A stretch of 64,000 nucleotides of DNA from contig CM065298.1 of the NCBI GenBank assembly GCA_032871835.1, positions 109,495,476 through 109,559,475 of the forward strand. Direction: 5' to 3'. Below, in pieces: positions 11,033-23,683 of this stretch. The notes beneath the pieces are model-generated. The model was given only the letters and a program-made list of their open reading frames with translations, was not told where the DNA came from and searched no databases. Both the position numbers and the translations under genes were made by a program. This DNA comes from Dipteronia dyeriana (Eukaryota > Streptophyta > Magnoliopsida > Sapindales > Sapindaceae). Position 1 is the first letter of the stretch. Every line of letters begins with the position of its first letter.

Positions 11033-13965
11033 AAAGCTAAAGGGTCGAGCGGTTTTATGACATCTTCTAAGCTTTGGGCGGTCAAGGGGAGAAATAAAAG
11101 GATGGTTAGATTAAAATTTTAGCCTCTAACTCTTTACTGGACTATGAAGAAAAATTGGCTAAGTTGGAGTCTAGAGCTTTACAAGATGGGTGGGGAGAGG
11201 AGCTTAGGTTAGAAAGAGAGGAATTAATTCAAGACTATTGGAAAGAGATTAGACGTGAAGAACGAAAAAAATCTAAAGTAAGGTGGTTAAGAGATCTAAA
11301 TTCTTCCATTGCATGACTAATAGTAGGAGGAGAAGTAACTATATTGAGGCGGTGTGCATTGATGGGGTGCGACAATCGGATCCTAATTGAGTGAGGGATG
11401 GGGTTCTCAACTTTTTTAAGCACCATATAAGAAGGAGACTTGGTCTCGACCTCTCATTAATAATTTGGCTATCAATCATCTTGCAAGTGTGGAGAGAAAT
11501 TTCTTAGAGGCCGAGTTTGACGAAGTAGAGGTGAGGATAACGTTATACAATTGCGATGGGAATAAGGCCCCCGGTCTGAATGGTTTGAACTTGAAATTCA
11601 TTCAAGCTAATTAGGAGGTAATCCAAGATGACTTTATGAAATTTATGCATGAGTTTCATAAATATAGTACCATCGTTAGGGACTTGAATAATACTTTCAT
11701 TACGTTAATCCCAAAGTGTGTCAAATCGGATTCGATGAGGGACTTTCGCCTTATTAGTTTGGTTGGCTCCATGTATAAGGTGTTGGCCAACCAGTTGAAG
11801 TCGGTGATGAACTCGGTGATTGGAGAATATCAAATGGCTTTTGTTAGAGGGTGCCAAATTTTGGATTGTTTCATCATTGCGGAAGAAATAATCCATGGGC
11901 GGAAAAGAAATAGAGATTAGGGGCATCTAGTGAAGCTTGATTTTGAGAAGGCTTATGACATCATTGACCATGGTTTTTTGGAATCTATAATAAAGGATAT
12001 GGGTTTCGGTCAGAGGTGGATAAAATGGGCCAAGGGTTGTATCTCTACTCCATTGCTTACAATTATAGTGAACGGTAGTCCTACCCCTCAATTTGGTTTG
12101 GAAAGAGGTCTTCGTCAAGGGGATCCTTTATCTCCTTTCCATTTCAATTTGGTGGTGGAAGGTCTAAGTGCTTTATTTAGGAAAGTCCATGACTTGAATA
12201 TGATTAAGGGAGCTTCTTTTGGCAACAATGAGATTTACACCTCTCACCTCAAATTTACAGATGATACCGCTCTTTTTTTAGAGCCAAACTTGGAGACATT
12301 AAGGAATTCTAGGAGGATCTTAAAGTGCTTTGAGTTGTCATCGGGTCTGAAAATAAACTTCCACAAATCTTGTGTGGTTGGCATAAGGAAGTCATCACTA
12401 AGAAGGGAGGAATGGGCATCATATTTTAAATGTAAGCTTAGCTCGTTCCCTTTCAACTATCTTGGTCGACATCTTGGTGCGAAACCGAGTACCAAGGTTT
12501 TTTGGAAGGATCTCATTAGTTGGGTAGAATCCCGTCTAGCTCTTTAGAAGAAGAAATTCCTTAATAAAGGTGGTAGGTTGGTGTTGATTTAATCAGTTTT
12601 GTCTAGCATTCCCACCTATTATATGTCAATTTTAAAAATGTCAGTAGGGGTAGCTTTAACCATTGAAAAATTGCAACGAATTTTTTTTTTGGGATATGGA
12701 ATGGAGAAGAGAAAGATTCACTCGATGGATTAGGAGACCATTTGCAAAAATAATAAAGTGGGAGGTCTTGGAGTGGGAAGAATGGTGGACAAAAACAATA
12801 GTCTCCTGGCGAAGTGGGTTTGGCGTTTTGGAAGAAAGGTCTCCACTTTTTGAAAGAGTGTCATTTGTGCCAAATATGGTAGATCCAAGGGGGACTTATT
12901 ATGGGATTAGAAGAGTTCGTCATTGTGTTCCTTTTTTGTAAAGGTTGTCCAAGCTTTCTTCAAGTAAGGATCATTGACGGAAAAACTTTTAAGAGAGGGT
13001 CTCACAGTAGTTGTGGGCAGTGGAGACTAGGTTCGCTTCTGGAGTGAGTTAGCTTGGAATTCCATTCCTATAAATCGTGCGTTTCTTAAAATCTTTGCTC
13101 TCTTTTCGAAGAAGGATGCAGTTTTGAAGGACTATAGCAAGTGGAACAGGCCAAAAGTGGGTTTGGAATATTGCCTTAATAAAAACTCTCTTTAATTGGG
13201 AGATAGAACTTTGGAGGTGTTTCTTGTCTTTCCTAGATGTCATCATTCTAATAAAGCTGGCTCCAGAACATTGCATGGTCTCAAAGCCCCTAACAGTCTC
13301 TTTTCGGTGGGCTCATTTCATGGATGTTTAAGATAAGAAGATGGTTATAATAATTCAGTTTTTAACTCCCTTTGGTGAGGTTATTGCCTTCCAAAGGTCG
13401 AGATGTTCTTGTGGCACCTTGTTAGAGGGAGAGTTTTGGTAAAGGATGTTTTGGCTCGGTTTGGTATGGGCAAGATGGGGAAGGACTGTTTGCTTTGCAA
13501 CTCCCATGATGAAACCATTGACCACTCTTTCTTGCACTATTCGTGGACTTAGAAGGTATGGGAAGAGTGTATGGGGTAGTGGGAAGTTTTGAGTTTTCCC
13601 AACAAGCACTTATTTTACTAGGTTGGTCTTGCCTTTGCCCGAACCCGAAATTCGGAAGAGCTTGGGAGATTTTATTTCTTGTAATTGTATGGTCTGTGTG
13701 GGAGCGCAGAAACCAGTTACTCTTCAGTGGTAAGAAGGAGAACATCCCCATAACCATGGATATTATTAAGTTTAGGATCACTTGGTGGTTTAAATGTTGT
13801 GGGAGAGGGTCGAAGGACTATATTTCTTTGATGTTTCTCAATATTAGAGATTCATGTGTTGATTCGAGGTTGATAAAGAGGCCCGATGTGTTTGCTTGGA
13901 GTTCTCATGTTGGTGGTATGCTCAAATTTAATGTTGATGGTGCTGTAAAGGGCTCCCTAGGTTTA
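11033..13965 (+). pseudogene. L1-type LINE: linker, reverse transcriptase, zinc finger, RNase H start
   Basis: Conceptual translation gives, in order, the endonuclease-RT linker (from 11033, with SSKLWAVKGR), the RT starting near 11636 (LNNTFITLIPKC, MAFVRGCQILDCFIIAEEI, LDFEKAYDIIDHGFLESI, GLRQGDPLSPFHFNLVVEGL, then FTDDTALFL in place of the FADD catalytic box), a maturase-like region, and a reverse-transcriptase-associated zinc finger near 13490 (DCLLCNSHDETIDHSFLHY). It reaches the first RNase H strand (KFNVDGAVKGS) at 13965. Many frameshifts and stops show it is dead. It continues after the solo LTR at 15282. The 5' part (ORF1, endonuclease) lies on the other side of the gypsy element, outside the window. 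Confidence 0.88.
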
Positions 13966-15276
13966 TGATTGCAGTATTTTTAATCTTAATCAATTTAAAA
14001 GAAAGTTCGTTCACTGGGATTAGTGATTCTACTATTTGAACACTAATTAGTCTAATTTAAATCCTAATCTAAATGCATGAAAACTAAATGGCATAATGCT
14101 TGTCTTGGGTTGGTATTTTAATTCACTAATATGCAAAAGAAATGCAATAGCCTAAATGATACAAAAGCTCACACGAAAATAAGAATATGACGGAAATATA
14201 GGGAATCAATGCAACCTAATTAAACTACTCAATGTAATCCACGAGTCTCATTAAAGCACTTAAATCCAATTGATAGAGTTTGTTTCATGAAGCACCTAAT
14301 CTTTCCTATTACTCACACATGGTCATGTAATGAGCAATGGTTAGAATTAGTTTTTAATTAAAAACTCTAAACCAAATCACACATAGCACGATCATGCATA
14401 TGGAAATTTTCTCAATTGTTAAGCTTGTAGTTAAGGACTAAATGGGATGGTCACCCACATCTAACCCTCAACATCATAAATTAACTAATGCTAACACAAA
14501 CATTCATTGAGGTCTCATTTGAATATAAGTGAAGGAATTAGAGCAAGTATTACAATAAAAGAGACTACCAATGTATTTAATTAATAAGCATTAGACTATA
14601 TGATTACAAAGAGTTGTTCAACCGGTTTACATTAATCCCCTAACTTAGAAATTAGTTACACATCAAGGAAAAGAAATAAAACAAAGAAGAGTTAAAGAAG
14701 AAACCCAAGTTGGTCATTTGAAGTTCCTTGACTTGTAAGCTTCCTCTTCTTGCTTTTCAAGTTCTAAGATGGATGGATGGATGGATGGATTGAAAGTGTC
14801 TAAGGATGGTGATGAAGGGGTGAAAGTGTCTAAAATTTCGTGTGGCTGATGATCTTTCACCAAAATATAAGATGAGTATTTATATGGGTCCAAAAATAGG
14901 TCAGAAATCAATCCAGAAGCGCTTCCTTGTATGTCACGATTGTCCATGACGACATGTTACAGTCTTCCATGAAGACATGTCGTGGTCTTTCATGACGACT
15001 TCACAAGCGACACTTTAGAAAAGTTGATGTCGCGTGGTGTGTCGCGGTCTTCCATGACGGAAATCATGACAGCTACATATTGTGTCATTTTGTCAAAGTT
15101 TTCAATTTCCAACTCTTTTGGGTCCCAATCTTCACTCATAACTCCCATATGTTGCTCCTAATATAAAATCCTGTAAATACACTCAATCGAGCCATTAAAC
15201 ACTTGATTTTACTCTAGAATTGAGCAATAAGCATAGGAATGGGGACTTGAAATCTAGTGTTATCATGACTCTATCA
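13966..15276 (-). mobile_element. Solo LTR (1311 bp) inside the LINE RNase H, duplication GTTTA
   Basis: The interruption begins TGATTGCAG and ends CTCTATCA, flanked by GTTTA at 13961-13965 and 15277-15281. Removing it with one duplication copy restores the LINE frame from KGSLG into GMGGVMRDTRGKV. A TATA-like motif near 14880 and the TGAT start read on the minus strand set the orientation. The ATGTGTAACTAA block and a GTCGCGTGGTGTGTCGCG motif link it to the LTRs at 2108 and 58315. A (GGAT)n run lies at 14769-14790. Confidence 0.9.
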
Positions 15277-15281
15277 GTTTA

Positions 15282-15860
15282 GCCGGGATGGGCGGAGTGA
15301 TGAGGGATACGAGGGGGAAAGTTCTATGTCTCTTCTATGTTTTCTTAGGGTTCAAGATTCTAATACGGCGGAAATCAGGGCGATTCACAAAACTGTCGAG
15401 ATTATCCACTCCAGCAGTGTTTGGAGAGGGTACAATGTGGTTATCTCTAGCAACTCCAAGGTGGCCGTATCGTGGGTCAATAACGATGATTTCGAAAGTC
15501 TAAAACATGTTAACTTGATTTACGATGTCCGTAGCTGGCTTAGGGACCTTGACAACATAATGGTGGCCTACAATTCCAAGTCAACAAACTCTTTTGCTAA
15601 CATGTTGGCCAATAGGGGTGCTCGTAATGTGGGTGATTTCGTTCGTTTTGGTTGTTAGTTGTCTTTCTTCCTCTGTTTCTTTTCCTGTCTCTGTTTTGTT
15701 TGTGTGCTACTACGGTTTGTGTTTTCTGTTGGGTTTGTTGTTCCTACTTTCTTTGTTCTTGGCCTTTTATAATGAGGATGGGTGTTTCTCTTCGTTGTAT
15801 GGCTTGTTCCTTTGTTTTGTCTCAACAATATTCTCACTTCAGCTGTTCAAAAAAAATGTT
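15282..15860 (+). pseudogene. L1 LINE RNase H C-terminus and 3' region
   Basis: The LINE frame resumes after the solo LTR. It gives RNase H parts GMGGVMRDTRGKV, then after a shift DSNTAEIRAIHKTVEI (Glu), NVVISSNSKVAVSWVN (Asn where the catalytic Asp is usual) and NSFANMLANRGARN (Asn where Asp is usual). The frame stops at 15656-15658. The remaining 200 bp is T-rich 3' untranslated sequence ending around the A-run at 15848-15857; the exact 3' end is not certain. Loss of catalytic acids is consistent with long decay. Confidence 0.85.
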
Positions 15861-18061
15861 GATTTTTTTTTGTCTCACTATGAATGTCTAAATTGTGATT
15901 TGAGACTTATTGTCTATCTTTACCGACTCAACAAATATGCCCAACCACGAAAATCCAAGATCCACAATTTAAGGGCATTGGGTTTTATTTAAAGGCATTG
16001 AACATACCTCTCATTTTTCCCGTTATGTATTTCTCTCATATTAAAATCCAAGATCCACAGAGTTTTAATAAAAAAAACAACATGAAATGGAGGTCGAACA
16101 AACAGACCTCCATTGGAGGTCGATTATAGAAAATAAAATAAAAAACTAAAAAACTGAAATGTAAAAAAAAAAATATGTAAAGTAAGAGCATTTTTAAAAG
16201 TTCATTTACTTTGGTGTCCTTAAAACATAAGTTATTAAAGTTGTGATAGTCTTGAAATACCAATAAAAAAAAGTGACAAAAGCCACCATTTCCTCGATAT
16301 AACTTTAGAGAAAAAAATATTTAAAGAATGAAGTAACAATTATTTTTTATATTTATATTTGTTATTATTCAACACTATAATGATCAATTTTTATTATTAT
16401 TGATTTAGAAATGTTGAAGTTTTTCTAGCATTCATGAAAAATAAATAACTTATTAGAAACTTAGGTGTTTTGTTCTAGTACATTATAGTGAGCTCTGAAT
16501 GGGTATTGGAGCTTACTAATAATTTCATCGACCAAATTGAATTATAAGAGCATCTCTAATACAAATATACATTTTTGAGTTTTGTAAATAGTGTCACATA
16601 AGTATTTCTATTCATCATAGGTCCACTTTTGACATCTTTTTTAAAGAAATACAAATTCACATTCCCAATGCAATTATTTAAAATCAAATATGTATCTATT
16701 TTATGACTAATAATGATAAAACAATTATTATATTCTTTCTTCTCTTTTATTTTACAATTAATTGAGTTTTAATATTATTGATGAAAAAAGTTAGAAATCT
16801 TAATCATTATTTCTAGGAGAGTTTCTAGAATCAGAAACTTAACTTCATATTCTCTAACTTTTTTTTACCACATCATCTATAAATACAACTTAGATAATTA
16901 CATTGGAAAGAGTTTTTTCAACTTCTTTAGTATCTATCTTATGTGTCACTTTATTCTCCGCAAATGCATAATAGTATTGGAGATGTTTAATTCGCCCTTT
17001 TAACAGCTAGCTATATATATATCATGTGATTATAGATACATATGTATCATGTCTCATCTCTTTATTCTTATAATCTTATATTATTATTACCTTTATCATT
17101 ATTAATATTTTATTGTTATATTGAGAAGTTAGATATCATACGATGATCATGGTGATCCACATTTATCTTATGACTAGTTTTTTTATTTGAATAAATCACG
17201 CGATTCTTTGTTTTATTTGTTGAATGAGTAACCATCTTAAAATCCTTATAACAAATTAATATATGAGTATATGGTTAGGATAAATTGATTATGATATTGT
17301 TCTTGCTAAATATCTATATTTGAGATATTGAAGGAAATTAATATTACATTAATAATGATAAAATACTATTGCAAGAGGAGATCAAGCTTTGATAATTCAA
17401 TTTTAATTTTCAGTCAGAGATGGAGGTCGGGTGGAATCTAGCTGGATCAAAAGAAGGCACATCTTATTCAACACAAGCTCCGATAAATTACGTACTAGAA
17501 CAATATGCGAATGCGATTGTGAGAGTATTTTAGGGTACACTTGGCAACCGGTCATGTACTCATATTGTTGCGAATTCGTGATGTGTCATGCCATATTCTT
17601 GTCATGTTAAAATCGTTTTACTAAACACATGATCCAAGCTATTAGTTTAATGGAGTTAAATATACAAACATGAAAACATTTATTAAATTAACGAGTAATC
17701 CAATTCAACTGGTTAAAAAATATTATATTTGAGATTTATTAAAAAAAGTTGAAAATAAATAGTATCGGAGCATAAATATTTACTTGGAACATTAGTAAGA
17801 TTCTTTTGAATTTCCATGATTTCAATCTACATAAAAATTTACTTAGTTTAGGATGATATATTGCTAATACAAGAAAAAATATATTGAAGAGAATATATTC
17901 TACAAAAACAAAAAATAAAAATATTTTACATGTTCGAAGTGAGTCATCCTATTAAGACAAATTAGTGCAATTAAAAAAAATTGAAAATTGAGTTTATACG
18001 AGTTATTTACGGTTTTACCTTGTCAAAAATCGAACGGATACATCGAGTAAATTATATATAT
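15861..18061. other. Gene-free AT-rich interval
   Basis: No frame with protein-like composition was found. Apart from the MITE at 16547-16988 the interval holds poly-A/T runs, a short hairpin of the form GGAGGTC...GACCTCC at 16090-16128, and a segment (16470-16545) similar to 22660-22755. Nothing else was recognised. Confidence 0.6.
16547..16988. mobile_element. MITE-like element with AGAGCATCTC ends
   Basis: The left end reads AAGAGCATCTCTAATAC and the right end, reversed, reads TTAAACATCTCCAATAC. Matching ends around GCATCTCCAAT are frequent in plant non-autonomous DNA transposons. Length is about 440 bp, AT-rich and non-coding. No target duplication could be fixed. Confidence 0.45.
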
Positions 18062-18176
18062 ATTGAGAAATCAAACTTTATTACCAAAAGCAACAGAACA
18101 GCAGCAACTAAGCAACACCAGGGGAGCAACAACGTAGGAACATAACAAAAACAAAAACAAAAACAAAAACAGGGGA

Positions 18177-18833
18177 TTAAACTTCCCAAGTGATGACATC
18201 CCTATCACCATCAGCTCCCCTCTTTGCCAACAAATCAGCGTATGAGTTTGAGACTCTAGAGCTGAATTGAACACTGGTTTGACCCAAAGTACACAGAAGA
18301 TTCCTAATGCCATAAATCAGATTTAAGAGATTAAAATTCCCAATGTCAGCACTATTGATCCACGAAACAGCCACTAAACAGTCACTACTAATCACGATTT
18401 TCCTATCTTTCAGCTGAGGCTTTGAGGCACACAAATCACAAGCTTTAGCTATCGCGAGAATCTCTACCGCAACAGCTTCCTGCCACACTACAGACAACGA
18501 GAATGAGCAAAACACCTTCCCACTTTGATCACAAAGCACACCCCCAATTCCAGCAAAACCAGGGGACCCTCTTGCCGACCCATCAATATTAAACATCAGA
18601 GTTTCGGATTCAGGAGGAATCCAATTCCCCATCTTAGGGTTCTTAATTCTATTAAGATCAACACACCTACCTACAACATCCAACAATAGTAGAGAGATAG
18701 GGTCAGTGACGCCTTTGCCGAAATGCTTGTACCACCAAGTTACTCTAAATTTGACCATGTCCAAAGCTTTCACAGGATCAGCATCCTCAAACCGAAAAAC
18801 TTTCCCGTTCCTGGCATCCCAAATTGTCCACAC
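18177..18833 (-). pseudogene. LINE RNase H domain (218 intact codons)
   Basis: This open frame keeps the RNase H signature: MFNIDGSARGSPGFAGIGGV (first Asp, about residue 80), AVEILAIAKACDLC (Glu), KIVISSDCLVAVSWIN (second Asp) and NSYADLLAKRGA (last Asp) near the C-terminus. Plant L1 LINEs carry such a C-terminal RNase H. It could be mistaken for a host RNase-H-like gene, but the zinc finger and RT lie directly upstream in the same orientation. It is the best-preserved piece of this LINE. Confidence 0.87.
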
Positions 18834-18892
18834 AATAGCAAAAAATAACTATACCAGGCTCTCTTCCAATTCTTTTTCGGGCATAGATTACT

Positions 18893-19570
18893 CTATCCTT
18901 TCCACCATTCCTTCAAAGACCCATTCGCACAAAAACAAACTCCCCACCAATTTATACAATTCAACCAGAGATTTCTAGACCACTTGCAATGAAGAAAAAT
19001 ATGGTCTACGCTTTCAATTCCTTCGTTACATAAAAGACAACCAAATTTCGAGTCTACCTGCATTCCAAACTTCAGCATTACCTCCTTGACCATCACTCTG
19101 CCTTGCAGAAGTTTCCAAGCGAAGATTTCGATTTTTGGTAGGATGAAGCATGTCCATACTCCAACCATATCCTTCGAAATATCTTAGCAGCCCTCCTCAA
19201 GATTTTTCCAAAAGGAGTTGACAGTGAATAAACCATCTGAACACAACCTCTAACCTACTATATTAGGCGTTGAATAAAAAATGGTAATCTCTTGAAAACT
19301 AGTGATGAAAGCATTCCATTGTTCCATTTCCCAACCGAAACAAGGCCTTCTAAGGGGAATATCCCACATCCAGTCATCACCCACTCGTTTGCCATACTCT
19401 CTCAAGCTGCCAACCTTGTTAATAGCTAAGGCATAAATTATAAAATATGTTTCTTTCATCGACACACCCTCCATTTTTATATCCTCCCACAATCTGATCC
19501 TGGCCCCGTTGCTCACAATCACTTTTAGCCCATCCTGAAGCACTTTGGCTGTCATAGATCCTTGCAAGAA
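18893..19570 (-). pseudogene. LINE zinc finger and RT C-terminal region
   Basis: 18893-19168 gives FAWKLLQGRVMVKE and GCLLCNEGIESVDHIFLHC, the reverse-transcriptase-associated zinc finger with C-x2-C...H-x4-C spacing. 19250-19567 gives the stretch between RT and finger (SNGARIRLWEDIK, DDWMWDIPLRRPC). Separate frames are joined by shifts near 19170-19250. Confidence 0.82.
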
Positions 19571-19618
19571 CAGATTACCAATCGATTTTACGAAAACAGA
19601 GCTTACAGGTCCAACATC

Positions 19619-21600
19619 TCAATTCCAAACCAAGGAATTTGACGGAACATTGTATTTAGCACAAAACACTTTTTTCCATAACGATATTTCTTCTCTACCA
19701 AACCTCCATATCCATTTAGCCAAAAGACCTTGATTTTCGTGCATGACCGAACCAATACCTAAGCCCTCATTGCACCTAGCTTTGCAAAGAGACTCCCATT
19801 TAACCGCGTGAATCTTCCTTTTTTCGATTCCATTTCCCCAAAAGAAACTTCTCTGAAGGCTCTCGATCTTCTTGGCTATAGCCACCGGAATTTTGAAAAC
19901 AGACATGAAAAAAATAGGGATACTTGACATAATTGCTTTGATAAGAACAAGACGGCCTCCTTTGTTTAGGAAAGACTTTTTCCACGGAGCTAGTCGGTTT
20001 TCTAACCTACGGATCAGATCGGACCATAAGATTTTTTAGCAAGGTCGGCCACCAAGCTTAAGTCCTAAATACGTAATTGGAAGAGTTGCTTGTTTACATC
20101 TAAAGTTTGCAACCCATTCCACTCCACTTCTCATTTCCTTGCCCACTCTAACCATACAAGACTTGTGAAAGCTTATACGCAAAACTGATGCCACTTCAAA
20201 GCATCTTAAAATTCTCCTTGTGTTCATAAGGCACTCCATTTTTGGTTGAAGGAATAAAATGGTATCATCGGCAAATTGCAAATGACTAATATGAATTGCC
20301 CCCCTCCCTCCTCAAAGATAGCCCCCTTCAACATATCTCTTCTTTCCACTTTCTTAAGTAACGTACTCAGACCTTCCACTGCTATATTAATTAAAAAAGG
20401 AGAAAAAGGACCGCTCTTAAATTGTCTAGTAGGGAACCCATTCACTAAGACTGAAAGAAGAGGCGTAGAGATACAACATTTTATCCACTGTCTCCACTTT
20501 GCTCCAAAACCCATATCACCCATAATATCATCTAAGAAGTTATGATCTAAGCTATCATAAGCTTTTTCAAAGTCCAATTTCACCAATAAACCACCCTTTT
20601 TACTTTTCTTCCAATGATGAATAATCTCCTCAGCTATTATAAAGTTATCCAAAGTTTGTCGATTCCGGACAAACGCCATTTGAAAATCACCCACAACCGA
20701 ACCTATAACCTTCTTCATCCGATTTGCCAAAACTTTGGCTAGAATTTTGTACAAGGAGCGTACAAGACTAATAGGTCTGTAATCTTTCATGGACTCCGTC
20801 TTTGAACACTTGAGGATAAGAGAAATGAAGGTATGATTGAGCTCTTTAACGACTTCCCCATGCTTGTGAATGTCCGTAAAAAAAGTCATGAAGTCATGAA
20901 GTCATCTTTGATAACAACCCAATTTTGTTTGATAAAGCTGAGATTGAATCTTTCCAGCCCTAGGGCCTTATTCCTGTCACAAGATGAGACAGCCAACCAA
21001 ACCTCATCCAAACTGAAATCTTCCTCCAGAAAAACTCTATCCGGTTTCGATAATTTTTGTAATGGAAGGCCAGAAATTCTCGGTCTATTCCACCACATTT
21101 TCTTATAAATATTCTCGAAGTAATCATTAATACCATCATTTACTTCATCCGGCTTTTCCAGAGAAACCCCATTAATAGTCACCTTGTCGATGAGATTATG
21201 TCTTCCTCTTCCACTAGCCATGATATGGAAAAATTTCGTGTTTCGATCGCCTTCCAAAAGCCATTTAACTCTCGATTTTTGCCACCATTCATGTTCTTCT
21301 TGCCTTAACCCTCTCCATAACCCATCTAAAACCTCCAACCTTTCCTTCCTGAGGGCCTCATTCCAGCCCTTCTCAGTTGCTATCTCGTCCACCTTAGCTA
21401 ACCGATTTTCCAACTCCTTAATACCCTTCGTGTTTGCTTCTTTTGATCAGATATTTAGAGTTTCTCAATTTAGAATGAAGAATGAAGCTGCTAGACCCAA
21501 CAACTCTCCTTTTCATCCAATCTTTTTTTATCAGAGACAATAATTCACTGTCATCCAACCATTTGTCATTTCCTTTTCTAAATCCCAAGCCTGAGTGTCC
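19619..21600 (-). pseudogene. LINE linker and reverse transcriptase (frameshifted)
   Basis: 20886-21413 holds the linker and RT start (WLLEGDRNTKFFH, then FSLDEVWLAVSSCDRNKALG in place of the usual KAPG). 20224-20889 holds the RT core: LNHTFISLILKC, FEKAYDSLDHNFLDDIMGD and a damaged GLRQGDPLSP box, reading SGPFSPFLINIAVEGLS. 20036-20281 supplies MQFADDTILFL, the FADD catalytic motif, and 19619-19930 the thumb-like MSSIPIFFMSVFKIP. Between 21415 and 21600 the frame continues as KWLDDSELL...IKELENRLAK, which is endonuclease-RT linker. Frameshifts and a short deletion at the RQGDPLSP box show it is inactive. Confidence 0.87.
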
Positions 21601-21609
21601 TGAATCTGC

Positions 21610-22600
21610 TGAACTTCTGTGTGCGACAACAGGTGTGAGGCACTGTGACTTGTATTCCTTGACTTTTCTTCTAAATCCCGTGCTACCCGCTTCTCAATAA
21701 CTTTTGAGATTCCCTCTTCTAAATTCCGTATAACTTTCTTCTTGCTAACCTTTCCTCCTTTATTCTCAATCTTAAGAGGACCTGTCCCTGATTTAAACCC
21801 TCTAGTCTTCATGGGATGCGTTTTAACTACAGGATCAGTTCAATTACCTCTATTTTCCTTCGTTGTCAGAATAACTTGATCTCCGCTGTATACCTCTTGA
21901 GTTGCCAATGATTGCCTTAATTGATCTTCTGTCTCCTTCACTGTGCTTCCATTTGAGCTTCGACTATCCTCCTCTCATATCTCCTCCTTGATCTCTCAAA
22001 TTATATGCTCTGCTTTGTCACTTTCAGGTTTTGAGGAGACACCTGTCTACTACAATGTGGGGGTTTCCCTGCCTCTACTTGTTTCAAAACGCATTCTTCC
22101 TCTTTCGACAAACTTTGGGTCTCTTCATTAGCATCAGAGGCCCAATTTACTTGAGCCTTGCTTAAAATGGCCATGCCATGTTTCCTCCCATTTGGTTCCT
22201 CGACAAGCCCAACTCGTTAAGGCCCACTTCTGGAATTGCCTTCTTTCCCACTGGACCTTTACGACCTGGTTTCTCCAATCTGGAGCATTCCCCTTTGTAC
22301 CTTTGAAAGTACTTATTTGCCCATTCTCAAAAATCAAATTCTGAGAAGCTACATCCGTGTCAACCCTTATTTTCTGCCTTCATTCTCTACCTATCCACAG
22401 ATCGCCATATCCTGCACAATGCCTATAAGTAGGCCTCGATCTTTGATCCCACCTACCCTTCCCTTTTTCCAAGACTCCCCCTTGTCCGGTATAAACCTTT
22501 TTAGAAACCTCGGGTTTGTATTGGCGATCACGAATGGTTTCGACTGAAAACCGATCCCAATCAACATTAATTGGAGTACTGTATTCGTGTCATTCATTCA
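21610..22600 (-). pseudogene. LINE ORF1 remnants
   Basis: Three short minus frames (21531-21812, 22134-22337, 22391-22597) are rich in Lys, Glu and Trp, for example NKGGKVSKKKVIRNLEEGIS. Their place upstream of the RT linker and same direction suggest the C-terminal half of the LINE ORF1 (gag-like) protein. I see no certain zinc knuckle, so the identification rests mainly on context. Confidence 0.5.
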
Positions 22601-23683
22601 TTAAAAAAAACAAAAAAAAAGTGTTCAGTTAAATCCAGGCAAGATTAATTGTCGTCTTGTTCGGGTGCATGCATTATACTGGGCTCCGAATGGGCTTGAA
22701 TGGGTGGAGGTGTCGGGGTTTAGTTAGAATTTCATTGACCAAACTGAATTATGATTCGGTGTAAACCATCAACCATGTTCTTCTCATTTTACTACAATTT
22801 CACTGCACAAACCATTCTTTCTTTACAAGAAATGCTGCTTAAAAGTTAAAACACTCAACACACATGCATATGTATGTCTTGTGCATGCGAAGTGTTCTTC
22901 ATTCGATTTGGCTTTCTCTGAAAAACAGAAAACTTAAACACTAATTATGGCAGACATATGTTTAATTAGATCAGATTTTATTATTTTAAGTGGATTTCTA
23001 TGGGTCCAGTCCGGAGACTAGTTCTATCAAACAAATTAAATGCGATTGTCATCAAGACATACTATTTCCATTGCTTTAGCACTTAATTAGTCAAATTAAA
23101 CTCCAGCTTAACCAACCAAACAGATAATAAAAAAACTTTTTTTGAAAAAGTGATATTCGAGTCGAGGAGAAGCATGAGTTCACTCTTCAAATTCCCATAT
23201 GCGAAACAGGCTCAACTTAATGGGCCTGATCAAGTTTTAACAGACCCACCAACTTGAATTTTTATGGGCTCGGCCTGCAAAACTAAACTTGGGCTCAGTC
23301 TAAACTGATGAGTCGGTCCCATATATATATATATCCGAATCACAGAAATTCATCTTTATGAAAATGTGAAGTGATCGAAGACGACGACGACCCAAAGAGC
23401 TTGGCAATGGCATGCCAGCTGAATACCATGATCAAGTACTTGAATTTTCAAGCTCTATATGTACATTTTTGCAAGAACACAATGCATTAATTAAAATAGA
23501 ATTTAATTAATTAAAGTCCCTTATTTCATTTACACTAACATATCATATTACACCATATGTGATCATAATCAAGTAATCAACCCACCAATATTTTTGAAAT
23601 TAGAACCCAAAAACATTACGAAAAAAAAAAGGTAGACATACAAGTTAACGTTAATTAGTTAATAATAATAATAACAACAATAA
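22601..23683. other. Gene-free interval 3' of the DUF620 gene
   Basis: AT-rich sequence with no protein-like frame. It includes a segment (22660-22755) resembling 16470-16545, and short TA repeats near 23320. The last few hundred bases adjoin the 3' end of the DUF620 gene and may hold its 3' untranslated region. Confidence 0.5.

Larger units (their letters stand above)
18062..22600 (-). mobile_element. Second L1-type LINE, reversed and internally deleted
   Basis: Read on the minus strand: ORF1 C-terminal remnants (about 22600-21610), endonuclease C-terminal linker, RT, zinc finger, RNase H (ending 18177), then a 3' region with (TTTTTG)n and a terminal AATAAAGTTTGATTTCTC followed by an AT-rich tail at about 18062. 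ORF1 meets the linker at about 21610, with the endonuclease core missing. Frameshifts occur throughout RT. Its domain order matches the LINE at 11033. A target duplication was not identified because the flanks are AT-rich. Confidence 0.85.

Noticed and set aside
16081..16130. Short GGAGGTC...GACCTCC hairpin as a terminator or regulatory element
   Set aside because: No transcript ends nearby and the arms are only about ten bases, so chance is sufficient.
18177..18833. Possible host RNase-H-like gene
   Set aside because: A LINE zinc finger and RT lie directly upstream in the same orientation, and the LINE 3' tail follows, so it is the C-terminus of the LINE.
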